Shown here piece after piece: positions 50,862 through 59,074 of a stretch of 64,000 nt of DNA (within the stretch, counting starts at the first letter, position 1; each line of letters starts with the position of its first letter). Position numbers and translations under genes: made by a program. The notes under the pieces are model-generated. The model searched no databases and was not told the DNA's origin. It was given only the letters and a program-made list of their open reading frames with translations. The stretch is from Aeoliella straminimaris. Its GTDB lineage: Bacteria; Planctomycetota; Planctomycetia; Pirellulales; Lacipirellulaceae. The DNA is taken from the NCBI RefSeq assembly GCF_024054565.1, contig NZ_JAMXLR010000020.1, forward strand, positions 62,001-126,000, read 5' to 3'.

Positions 50862-52943
50862 ATGAGCGGTCGCGAGTCGCCATCGTCGCTATACAACGAG
50901 CAGCAGCTCGATGGGGTGTGCGACCGGTTCGAGCAGGCCGCCAAGAAGAGCCAGCAGCCGGCGATCGAAGACTACTTGGGCGAGGTGGCGGAAGAGTTGC
51001 AGCCCGAGTTGGTGCGTGAGCTGTGGGCGATTGAGTGCCACTACGCCACGGACATTGGTCCCGACGAGATTGAGCAGGCGTTTCGCGAACGGCATCCCGA
51101 GCTGGTGTCGCTGGTGGCCGACATGACGTTGGTGGCGCCCGTCGGCGACGACTCGGATCGCACCATCGAGGCGCCGCGGTTGGCGACGGGTTCGGCGGCC
51201 CTGCATATTCGCTGTCCGCATTGCAGCAACCCGGTGGAGCTGCTGCCGGACGTGCCGGTGGACGACGTGTCGTGCACGAACTGTGGCAGCCACTTCAGCC
51301 TGGTGGACGACTCGAGTTCGTATAGCTCGGCGGGTCCATCGCTCAAAACGTTGGGGCGGTTCGAGCTGCTTGCGCGGTTGGGCGTGGGTGGGTTCGGCAC
51401 CGTGTGGAAGGCACACGATACCGAGCTCGACCGAGTGGTGGCGGTGAAGATTCCGCGCAAGGGGAACCTAAGCACGATGGAGGTCGAGCACTTCCTGCGC
51501 GAAGCTCGTGCGGCGGCTCAACTGCGGCATCCGAACATCGTGCCGGTGTTCGAGGTGGGTCGCGAAGAGAACACCGTGTTCATCATCAGCGAGTACGTGC
51601 TGGGCGAGTCGCTGGCCGACTGGATGAAGTCGCAACGCCGCTCGGTCGACGAGATCGCACGCGTCTGCATTCCGGTGACCGAAGCCCTGGCCGAGGCTCA
51701 CGCGGCGGGCGTCGTGCATCGCGATTTGAAGCCATCAAACATTATGATCGACAACTCGGGCAAGCCGCGGCTGATGGACTTCGGCCTGGCGAAGCGAGAG
51801 ATTGGCGAAGTCACCATGACCATCGACGGGTTCGTGGTCGGTACGCCAGCCTACATGTCGCCCGAACAGGCTCGCGGCGAGGGGCACTGGACCGATCGGC
51901 GGACCGACATTTATTCGCTGGGCGTGATGCTATTTCACCTGCTGACCGACGAGCTGCCGTTTCGTGGCTCGCCCGCCATGCAGATTCAAGCCCGCCTGAC
52001 GAGCGATCCGCCGCAGCCGCGATCGCTGGACCCGAGTGTGCCCCGCGATCTGGCGACGGTGTGCCTGAAGTGCATGGAGGTCGATCCCAACCGGCGCTAC
52101 CAGACAGCCACCGAGGTGGGCGACGAGTTGCGGCGATGGCTGGACGGCAAGCCGGTGCTGGCCCGACCCCTGCCGGCGGCCGCCCGCGCGTGGCGATGGG
52201 CCAAGCGGCGACCGGCCCTGGCAACGGTATTACTGCTCGCTGCGTTACTGGCGATTGGTGGCCCCACAGCCGCAGTGTGGCTCGAAGCGCAGCGCCGCGA
52301 GATCGCCCGCCGATTGGACGAACGCAACACGCTGGTCAACCAGCGAGAAGCCGACCGGCTCGAGTTACAGCAGCAGGTGGCCTCGCTCGAACAGCGGCTG
52401 GAACTGCTGAAGGGCAACATGCCCGAGGGCGCCCAGGTCGAGGCCTGGCGCGCGGGCCTGGTACGGTCTCTGCTCGACGCGCGATACGATCAGTATGTTT
52501 CGCAGCTTGGTCAGATGGAGGATCAGGCAGCGGCGGCCGAGTTGCACCTAGCCCTGGCCGATCTGCTAGTGAGTGCCGATCGCCAACCCCTGGCGGCCGA
52601 ACACTATCGCGCGGCGTTCAAGAGTCTTGGCGGCAGCGGCAACCAACCGAAACAGATTGAAGTTGGCCTGGTGCTGGCGCACCTATTGGAGTCGACCGGC
52701 GACAAGCCCGCGGCGCTCGAGGTGCTCGACCAGGTGCAGGAGTTGCTCGACGGAGTGGCTACCATCCCGAGTGTCGAACAGGCGATGTTGCGGGCGTCGC
52801 TCGAGCAGAGTGGCGAGGACCGAAGTGCCTCGGTGATGCAGGCGGGGCAGTCGCGACTGGAGGTCGAAGCCGATTGGCCGACCGAAGTGCAGGATTTGGC
52901 GAAGCTCCGCGATCAGCTACTACCACGCAGCAGGGGGCCATGA
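50862..52943 (+). CDS. Ser/Thr protein kinase with zinc ribbon and membrane helix
   Basis: A 693-residue protein starting at ATG 50862 with AGGAAG (50848-50853) upstream. Residues 1-110 are helical. A zinc ribbon follows at about 118-142 (CPHC...CTNC). The kinase domain is about 167-430: LGVGGFGTVWKAHD, VAVKIPRKG, VVHRDLKPSNIM (HRD 286-288), MDFGLAKRE, and TPAYMSPEQARGEG. One membrane helix lies at 451-473. An extracytoplasmic coiled coil and TPR-like helices (about 475-693) end the protein. Catalytic residues are intact. Its stop is 1 bp from the convergent DUF1559 stop. Confidence 0.93.
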   Translation: MSGRESPSSLYNEQQLDGVCDRFEQAAKKSQQPAIEDYLGEVAEELQPELVRELWAIECHYATDIGPDEIEQAFRERHPELVSLVADMTLVAPVGDDSDRTIEAPRLATGSAALHIRCPHCSNPVELLPDVPVDDVSCTNCGSHFSLVDDSSSYSSAGPSLKTLGRFELLARLGVGGFGTVWKAHDTELDRVVAVKIPRKGNLSTMEVEHFLREARAAAQLRHPNIVPVFEVGREENTVFIISEYVLGESLADWMKSQRRSVDEIARVCIPVTEALAEAHAAGVVHRDLKPSNIMIDNSGKPRLMDFGLAKREIGEVTMTIDGFVVGTPAYMSPEQARGEGHWTDRRTDIYSLGVMLFHLLTDELPFRGSPAMQIQARLTSDPPQPRSLDPSVPRDLATVCLKCMEVDPNRRYQTATEVGDELRRWLDGKPVLARPLPAAARAWRWAKRRPALATVLLLAALLAIGGPTAAVWLEAQRREIARRLDERNTLVNQREADRLELQQQVASLEQRLELLKGNMPEGAQVEAWRAGLVRSLLDARYDQYVSQLGQMEDQAAAAELHLALADLLVSADRQPLAAEHYRAAFKSLGGSGNQPKQIEVGLVLAHLLESTGDKPAALEVLDQVQELLDGVATIPSVEQAMLRASLEQSGEDRSASVMQAGQSRLEVEADWPTEVQDLAKLRDQLLPRSRGP

Positions 52944-52944
52944 T

Positions 52945-53859
52945 TCAACGTTGGACGATTTCCTCGCCATTGCGCGAAGCCATGGCGTAGAGCACTGGCA
53001 GCGATATGTAGTCGTTGAGCCACTGCACGGAGCCATCGGCCAGCAGGAACTGCACTCCGCCTGGATGCTGGCTGGCGAACTCCAGGTCGTTGAGCAACAT
53101 GGTTCGGGCGCCGCCATCGGGGACGTTGCGATCCTCGAGGTTGTAGCCGAACTCGTCGTGGCTGGCATTGAGTGGGTAGACGATGTTTTTGGACGAACCC
53201 ATACAGACTTTGGTGTAGTTGGGCACCGAGCCGGTCCAATCGCCGCCGTACAGCCAATCGCGAAAGACGTAGAGCCGTTCGCCCACCAACAGGGTGTGGG
53301 CGGTGCCGTCGGTGATGTGCGAGATCCGCACTCGGCTGTCGGGGAACAGCAGACCATTGCGACGGACATCGCCACAGCGAGTGTCCTCCAGGTCCCAGGT
53401 GTCGGCGGCGTTTACCTCACCGGCCACGCCGGCATAGTGAGCCGCTTTGAACTCGCCTTCGGGGCGAGGAGCAGAGGGGCACAGATACAGCACCTGCTGG
53501 TAGGTTCCCGGCAGGCGGTTTTGTGCTCCGCCGTAGAAGTTGTCGCTGGGGTCTTCGACCACACCGATGTCGTCGTACAGAGCTTGCTGTTCCGAATAGG
53601 GCAGCAGGAGTACCCGCCAGGAAACGCTGGGCAGGTTTCGCTTGGCGTGCATCATCATGCCCGGCGGCAGCGCTCCGCGAGCATTGTGGTACTCGTGCAT
53701 CGCCAGGCCGATTTGTTTGAGGTTGTTCTGGCATTGCGAGCGGCGGGCCGCTTCGCGAGCCATTTGCACCGCGGGCAGCAACAGCGCAATAAGAACCGAG
53801 ATGATCGTAATGACCACCAGCAGTTCGACCAGCGTGAAAGCAGCGCGTTTGCGGGTCAT
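52945..53859 (-). CDS. DUF1559 prepilin-like protein
   Basis: A 304-residue protein starting at ATG 53859, just before the prepilin-type signal (FTLVELLVVITIISVLIALL), with the Glu5-equivalent present. DUF1559 features follow: REAARRSQCQNNLKQIGLAM, HEYHNARGALPPG, and the late HPGGVQFLLADGSV (H-x9-DG). Proteins of this type are abundant in planctomycetes and are processed by a type IV prepilin peptidase. Its ATG overlaps the stop of the PEP-CTERM gene upstream by 4 bp, so the two are translationally coupled. Confidence 0.93.
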   Translation of the reverse strand: MTRKRAAFTLVELLVVITIISVLIALLLPAVQMAREAARRSQCQNNLKQIGLAMHEYHNARGALPPGMMMHAKRNLPSVSWRVLLLPYSEQQALYDDIGVVEDPSDNFYGGAQNRLPGTYQQVLYLCPSAPRPEGEFKAAHYAGVAGEVNAADTWDLEDTRCGDVRRNGLLFPDSRVRISHITDGTAHTLLVGERLYVFRDWLYGGDWTGSVPNYTKVCMGSSKNIVYPLNASHDEFGYNLEDRNVPDGGARTMLLNDLEFASQHPGGVQFLLADGSVQWLNDYISLPVLYAMASRNGEEIVQR

Positions 53860-55421
53860 GTTTTCCGCCAGCGGGCCACCACCAGGCACGCCAGGGCCAG
53901 CAAGGAGAGTGAACCAGGTTCGGGAACCGTGATGCCCAGCAACACCTGTTGGGCGTAGATTGCAGCGGAGCCTTCCATCAGGGCGATCATTTCGTCGATG
54001 TCGTCGAAATCGAGATCGCCGTCGTAGTCGGTGTCGCCAGTAATGTCGGCCGAGATACCAATGATCCCCCCGCCATCGAGTGGCGTCAACTCGTAAGCTT
54101 CACGATCGCGTAGTGCTAGCACGAACAGATCGACGTCGAGTTGGTCGAAATCGTCGTCGCCGTCCATATCGCCCACCGCATGACCAACGATCGAGGCGTA
54201 GTAAGAACCAAACCCGTACTCGACGCCAGCGTAGGTGCCGGGCGGCAGACCGATGACTTCCAGGTTGCGAAAAGCCATGCCCTGGCCAACATCCTGGGCG
54301 TGGACCACTTGTTCGATCCGCGTGCCGACGCCGAAGGTTTCGAAGCCGGTTAGATCGACCTGCAGCACACCACCGAACGAGGCGGTTCCTTCGATCAGCA
54401 GTTGCTCGTACTCGCCTTGATTGTCTGAAGGCAAATCGAGCGACAGGCGGGCGCCGGGCGATTGGGTGTAGTCGCCTTCAATGGTCAGTACGCCGCCCCT
54501 GGAGCCGGCAGGTTCTTGAATCTCGAGCAATCCGCCGGGAAGCAACTCGACGCCACCGATCACCTGCCCCGTGCCGATGAGCGTGCCGGCCACCAAGGCG
54601 CTGTTTTTGCCAGTTTGGATGCGACCATTGTCCATCAGCACGGTTCCTTTGGAGCCAACCAGCAACTCGCCCGTGAACAGCGAGCCCTGATTCACCAGCT
54701 CGAGCCGTCCTTCCTCATCGATCTTGGTGCGGATCGTCGAACTGAGATGTCCGCTGTCGGAGACCTCGACGATCATGGGGAGCAGTCCGCCTTGGATGAC
54801 GAGTTCATGAGCTGTCGCAGGTTGGAAGCCTTCGTTGGGACCGCCAATCACTCGCAGTCGCCGCGTCGCGAAAGGACTGTCGTTCGTGAGCATCAGGCTG
54901 TTGGTCGAGTTGGGCACCTCGCCCTGGGTCCAGTTCTCAGGGTTTTGCCAAAGGCTCGTGGGAATCTGTCCCGTGTAGTTGTTGTCGAACCGCGGGCTAA
55001 CGAACTCCGCACTCACCAATTGATCGTCGCGCCGTAGCTGGACCGCCACATCTTCCGGTGGGGCGACGGGAAAGAAGATGGATCGAAACCGTTGTTCGAT
55101 GGTTTGTGCTTCGAGAAACTGGATGGTGTCGCCCACGGCCGGTTGATACCCGTTGATCAGTTGCAGCTCGACGCTGCCTTCCAGCATGGCGTTGCCGGCG
55201 ATCTGGTACAGGTCGTAGTCGACCCCCGGCAAATTGGGGCCGGCAATGCGAACCGGCAGCGTGTCGTTGGGCGAGAGCTCGAGATTGGGCAACTGGAACA
55301 CCTGCTGAGCAGCAGCCCCACTCGCAAGCACCAGCCACACGATGCCGCAGACCGCTGCCCACCGCATCGCACATGGCTGTGCGCGGAGTGGGAAGATCGG
55401 GCTGGGTGTAGCGGCGGTCAT
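53856..55421 (-). CDS. Secreted repeat protein with dockerin-like end and PEP-CTERM
   Basis: A 521-residue protein starting at ATG 55421; ATG 55370 is possible, and both precede the signal helix (VCGIVWLVLASGAAAQQ). The middle consists of autotransporter-like beta-solenoid repeats (RLELVNQGSLFTGELLVGSK; GGLLEIQEPAGSRGGVLTIE). The C-terminal part has acidic EF-hand-like dockerin loops (GDMDGDDDFDQLDVDLF; TDYDGDLDFDDIDEM) and ends VPEP, a helix and RWRKT. The gene overlaps the DUF1559 start by 4 bp. A surface scaffold role is plausible but unproven. Confidence 0.8.
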   Translation of the reverse strand: MTAATPSPIFPLRAQPCAMRWAAVCGIVWLVLASGAAAQQVFQLPNLELSPNDTLPVRIAGPNLPGVDYDLYQIAGNAMLEGSVELQLINGYQPAVGDTIQFLEAQTIEQRFRSIFFPVAPPEDVAVQLRRDDQLVSAEFVSPRFDNNYTGQIPTSLWQNPENWTQGEVPNSTNSLMLTNDSPFATRRLRVIGGPNEGFQPATAHELVIQGGLLPMIVEVSDSGHLSSTIRTKIDEEGRLELVNQGSLFTGELLVGSKGTVLMDNGRIQTGKNSALVAGTLIGTGQVIGGVELLPGGLLEIQEPAGSRGGVLTIEGDYTQSPGARLSLDLPSDNQGEYEQLLIEGTASFGGVLQVDLTGFETFGVGTRIEQVVHAQDVGQGMAFRNLEVIGLPPGTYAGVEYGFGSYYASIVGHAVGDMDGDDDFDQLDVDLFVLALRDREAYELTPLDGGGIIGISADITGDTDYDGDLDFDDIDEMIALMEGSAAIYAQQVLLGITVPEPGSLSLLALACLVVARWRKT

Positions 55422-55644
55422 TCCACTCACGCTTTGTAGGGGGTGGTGCTCTTCGTTAGTAGGGGGGAGCCGGAGCAGGACGCATCTCGTTGATCCTAAC
55501 CGTCCTGCCAGGCTAATCAAGAAAAGCACTGCTGGTCCGCCACAATTTCTGTACTTTCTTGCAGATTGTGTTTACACTCGGCGCGGTAGGTCGCCCAGCG
55601 AGCTTGCCATCTGCTGTGTGGTTACTGCCCCCCTCCCTGGTGCT

Positions 55645-56709
55645 ATGCGTAATTCACCTTCATTGCGGGCAATTTTACTGCTTAGTTTGCTGGCCAATGG
55701 GCTATCGGGCGGCTGGGCTGCGGCTGCGCCCGCACGGTTCTGGATTTCGACCGATGGCGAAGACCCCGGCACGCCGGGCGTGGCACGAGCGGTGGCCGCC
55801 TCGGGCGTCGCCCGCCGACTGTATATTTGGGCCCAGCCCCGCACGACCGCGGCGGGCGAGTGGAACGCTTCGACCAACCCGTTTCTCGAACTACAGAACG
55901 TCTCGCTGAATGTGCTCTCGCCTCAGACCACGTTCAGCATCGATTCGACTAACATCGAAGTTCACAACCCGACGCTAACCTCGGGCAATCCTCGATTCGC
56001 CGATGTGAACGACTCCAGCACCGGACTCAGCGAGGCACCGGGCACCAGTCCCGGTCTATACGATTATCCACCTGCCCCATTTCTTCAGGGATTGCTCGGG
56101 CTGCAGGGGTATTCTGTACCGGCGACAGATGGCGATGGCTTCGGCGGCACATGCGACTCGCTCGATACGTATTGCGGAACCACTACAGATGGCAGCCCCG
56201 CTTGGTTGTTTGCCTCGTTCTCGCTTACCCCCACGGCAAGTAGCGGAACCATCGAGTTTTCTCTGCAGGTGGGAGTGAATGGCATGAGCCACGTGGGCGA
56301 GTCGTCCAGCGCCATGCAGGTTGAGTTTGGGGTCGATACGCTGGGGCTGGCACCTGCGGCCTATGATCCTTCGATCGATCGCGAAGTGACCTTCGTCGAA
56401 GACGACCGCGACGCGGTACTGTCGCTGGCTGGCCCTGGCGACTACAACGCGGACGGCACGGTCGACGAGCTCGACTTCGCGGTTTGGAAGGTGCAGTTCG
56501 GATCCAAGACATACGACGCTGACGGCAATGGAGATGGCGATGTCGATATCGCCGATTACACCGTGTGGCGCAACCACCTGGCGACTGCCCCCGCGGCTAT
56601 CTCGCACAGTCAAGCAGTGCCGGAGCCGAGAACCGCGGCCTGGTTGTTGCTGACGATCACTTCCCTTGTTCGACTTTCTGGAGCCACGCCGTCCAGTAGC
56701 GACGGATGA
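55645..56709 (+). CDS. Secreted dockerin-like PEP-CTERM protein
   Basis: A 354-residue protein starting at ATG 55645, followed by a signal peptide (LRAILLLSLLANGLSGGW). The main domain (about 30-240) is beta-rich with ARFWISTDGEDPGTPGVARA and many Thr/Ser strands, probably a cohesin- or lectin-like sandwich. Dockerin-like repeats follow (GDYNADGTVDELDFAVWKVQ; GDGDVDIADYTVWRNHL), then a VPEP anchor and a hydrophobic helix. It is divergent from the 521-residue PEP-CTERM gene. Its last 53 bp overlap the 3' end of the ECF sigma gene on the other strand. Confidence 0.75.
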   Translation: MRNSPSLRAILLLSLLANGLSGGWAAAAPARFWISTDGEDPGTPGVARAVAASGVARRLYIWAQPRTTAAGEWNASTNPFLELQNVSLNVLSPQTTFSIDSTNIEVHNPTLTSGNPRFADVNDSSTGLSEAPGTSPGLYDYPPAPFLQGLLGLQGYSVPATDGDGFGGTCDSLDTYCGTTTDGSPAWLFASFSLTPTASSGTIEFSLQVGVNGMSHVGESSSAMQVEFGVDTLGLAPAAYDPSIDREVTFVEDDRDAVLSLAGPGDYNADGTVDELDFAVWKVQFGSKTYDADGNGDGDVDIADYTVWRNHLATAPAAISHSQAVPEPRTAAWLLLTITSLVRLSGATPSSSDG

Positions 56710-57304
56710 GTCCCGTCTTGCGTTCCACCGTGCGGGGCGAAAGTTCCAATTGCTGAGCGATCTCCTGAGTCGAGTGGCCCGCCAGCTTCAGCTCCGCAAT
56801 CTGTCGCAGCACCTCGTCGGGCAGTTCCGCCATCAGCAGATTGCACTGTTCGCTGAGCTCCACCAGCGAGGCGGGCGTGATCTGCTCGTCCACGAATTCC
56901 AGCGGGGCTTGCTGGCTGTCGGTGCCTGCTGACCCCGAATTCGCCTGCCGACCTCCACCTCGCTTGGCGGCCGTTTGGCGTTTGTGCAGATTGATCGCTT
57001 TGCGGGCCGTGATCTTCGCCAAGAGCGGCCACAGCCCGTTGCGGTCGGTCAGGTCGGGAAACTGCCCCTGGCGAACCCGCACGAAGAAACTGCCCAGTGC
57101 ACTGACGGCCACGTCTTCCTCGTCCTCCACCGCCCGAGGCAGATCGCCCAACTTGGCCCTGGCGAGTGCTTGCAAACGCTTGAAGTAGCGGGTCCACAGT
57201 TCTTGCTGTGCGATGGTTTGCTCGCCAACTCGCAGGTCGGCAATCCACTGAGTGACGGAGACTTCGCTAGCTTCGTGCATCGATGGAACTCGCAGAGTGG
57301 GCAT
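56657..57304 (-). CDS. ECF-type RNA polymerase sigma factor
   Basis: A 215-residue protein starting at ATG 57304 (ATG 57280 is also possible). Region 2 is seen in ELWTRYFKRLQALARAKLGD and DEEDVAVSALGSFFVRV. Region 4 is seen in LKLAGHSTQEIAQQLELSPR followed by TVERKTGLIRRYW. The long linker between the two regions (about 105-150) is rich in Gly and Gln. No anti-sigma gene is adjacent. It is convergent with, and overlaps by 53 bp, the upstream PEP-CTERM gene, so antisense transcription could affect both. Confidence 0.88.
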   Translation of the reverse strand: MPTLRVPSMHEASEVSVTQWIADLRVGEQTIAQQELWTRYFKRLQALARAKLGDLPRAVEDEEDVAVSALGSFFVRVRQGQFPDLTDRNGLWPLLAKITARKAINLHKRQTAAKRGGGRQANSGSAGTDSQQAPLEFVDEQITPASLVELSEQCNLLMAELPDEVLRQIAELKLAGHSTQEIAQQLELSPRTVERKTGLIRRYWTAWLQKVEQGK

Positions 57305-57358
57305 GGTTTTGCGTCTCCATTATGGGGTGGTGGGGCACTTTCGGTCCACCAACAGCAG

Positions 57359-57388
57359 GCCGCCGCGTGTTGAGGGTCACGCGGCGGC
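57359..57388 (-). terminator. Strong GC hairpin after the 501-residue PEP-CTERM gene
   Basis: GCCGCCGCGTG (57359-57369) and CACGCGGCGGC (57378-57388) form a perfect 11-bp stem with an 8-nt loop, 33 bp past the gene's stop on the minus strand. No T run follows. Confidence 0.55.
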
Positions 57389-57421
57389 CCGGTTCTCCCC
57401 CTTCCCACACGCGTGCGATAC

Positions 57422-58927
57422 TCAGCGGCGTTTCATCCGGGCCAGTCCGGCCAGAGTGGCCGCCGCCATGAGCAGCATCGAGCCAGGCTCCGGCACCGAG
57501 GTGGGACTAGCCGCCATGATCGGCATCGGGCAGACGTGCCCGAAGTTGCTCTTCCATAGACCGTAGTCAGCGGAGTCGACCACACCATTCAGATAGCCGT
57601 TCATGGAGATGCTCGTCTCGTCGGTCGACCCCAGGTTGTTGCGCCACACGTTGTAGTCCGCGAGATCGACGGTGCCATCGGCGTTGAAGTCGCCAGGGCA
57701 AGGGCCGACAGGAATCTCTTGCTCCTGCCCGATGGCCTCCAGGGCGTTAATGTCGAGCACGCTGTAGCCATCCTCCTGGTCTTCGAGCTTGAACTGCAAC
57801 TCCTGCAGGGCATAACCCTGGTCCCACACGTGCCCGCCGTGCTCCAGGAAGCTGACGCCCTTGATGCTGTCGAGCACAAACAGCTCGCTGCCCGTGGCGT
57901 AGTAACCGTCGGGATCGACGTCGTCCACAATCTGCCGAATGCTGAAGACAATGGTGTCGCGGGGTTCGTCGTCGCGGATGCCCTGTCCAAGCTGATCCCG
58001 CAGGTCCTCGTTATGCGGAGGCTGTGGCTCCAGATCGAACACATCGATTTCACCGGCCGTGTCGTACACCATCAGGGCATCGATATCGATGGCATTGCGA
58101 CTTTCCTGGTTCTGGTGGGGTAGCATGGCGTGTCCCGGGATCGGCCCCAGTAGCGATTCCACCGCCGAGACGATCATCGCGTGCGACATATAGGGTGTTC
58201 CCGACGCGTTCCAGATGGACGCGCCCGTTTGAAAATCGAGTTCCAGCGAGTATTTGTCGGCGTCGCCTAAGAACACCTGACCGTCATCTTCTTGCTTGGG
58301 TGGCTCGGGACCCCACATCTCCACGCCGTCGACATCGTTGGAGAACTCCTCGGAGGGGGGAGGCATGCGATTGATTTCGCCAGCCTTTGCCCACAGCTCG
58401 TGAATCGATGCCCCTACATGAGCTCCCGCCAGTTCGACGCTCAACTCGCCGGCACCGCCAATTTGCTGTCCATTGGCAAGCGTTACCGGGCCGACACTCG
58501 GCATGCGAAACAGGTTCATGGGGCCTCCGGGGCCAGCAGGATACATGACGATTTCGTCGTCGTGCGAGTAGACGAGGTGAGCATCGTCGCGAACCACCTG
58601 GCGAAAGAGCCCATCCCGCGAGTTGGCCATGGCGTCGAGTTGCAGGTCGAACTCGTTCTGCTGTTGCGTGAACGAGTAGTCGAGCCCGTCCATCACTCCG
58701 CCGCTGCCATCCCAGTTGACGATCTGCTGTGGATCGCCGGTCGGGCCGATCACCGAAAAATCGCGGTCGTTGGAGTATTCCTTGCCGTACACCTCGTCGG
58801 GCCGCATGACGTTGGGCCCCGTGAGCGGCTTGCCAAACACCGGCACCGGTACATAAGGCACCGCGGCCTGGGCCGATGGCGAGAGAAGCAGAGTGAAAAG
58901 CGTCCCGTAAACCAGTAAGCGTTGCAT
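57422..58927 (-). CDS. Secreted dockerin-like PEP-CTERM protein
   Basis: A 501-residue protein with a signal peptide ([17 protein letters not shown]). The long N-terminal part contains [38 protein letters not shown] and [20 protein letters not shown], with no recognised family. Dockerin-like loops lie near 425-470 ([37 protein letters not shown]). The end is VPEP, a helix and RMKRR. It is probably surface-anchored after exosortase processing. It stands alone on its strand, upstream of the second ECF sigma gene. Confidence 0.75.
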   Translation of the reverse strand: MQRLLVYGTLFTLLLSPSAQAAVPYVPVPVFGKPLTGPNVMRPDEVYGKEYSNDRDFSVIGPTGDPQQIVNWDGSGGVMDGLDYSFTQQQNEFDLQLDAMANSRDGLFRQVVRDDAHLVYSHDDEIVMYPAGPGGPMNLFRMPSVGPVTLANGQQIGGAGELSVELAGAHVGASIHELWAKAGEINRMPPPSEEFSNDVDGVEMWGPEPPKQEDDGQVFLGDADKYSLELDFQTGASIWNASGTPYMSHAMIVSAVESLLGPIPGHAMLPHQNQESRNAIDIDALMVYDTAGEIDVFDLEPQPPHNEDLRDQLGQGIRDDEPRDTIVFSIRQIVDDVDPDGYYATGSELFVLDSIKGVSFLEHGGHVWDQGYALQELQFKLEDQEDGYSVLDINALEAIGQEQEIPVGPCPGDFNADGTVDLADYNVWRNNLGSTDETSISMNGYLNGVVDSADYGLWKSNFGHVCPMPIMAASPTSVPEPGSMLLMAAATLAGLARMKRR

Positions 58928-59074
58928 CGACGATCTCCCTTGGTTGAGCCCTTCGCCTGGCAGAACTGCCGAAAAACGAGGCGAAGTGCATTGCTTGCAA
59001 CAGGGAGATCAACAACCGGTCGGGGGGACCGCCAGGTTTTCTGGCATTACGGTCTCCCGCCTTGATAGCTCAGC

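Noticed and set aside
51404..52660. 418-codon plus-strand open frame inside the kinase gene
   Set aside because: Arg/Gly-rich shadow of the kinase frame, which has all catalytic motifs.
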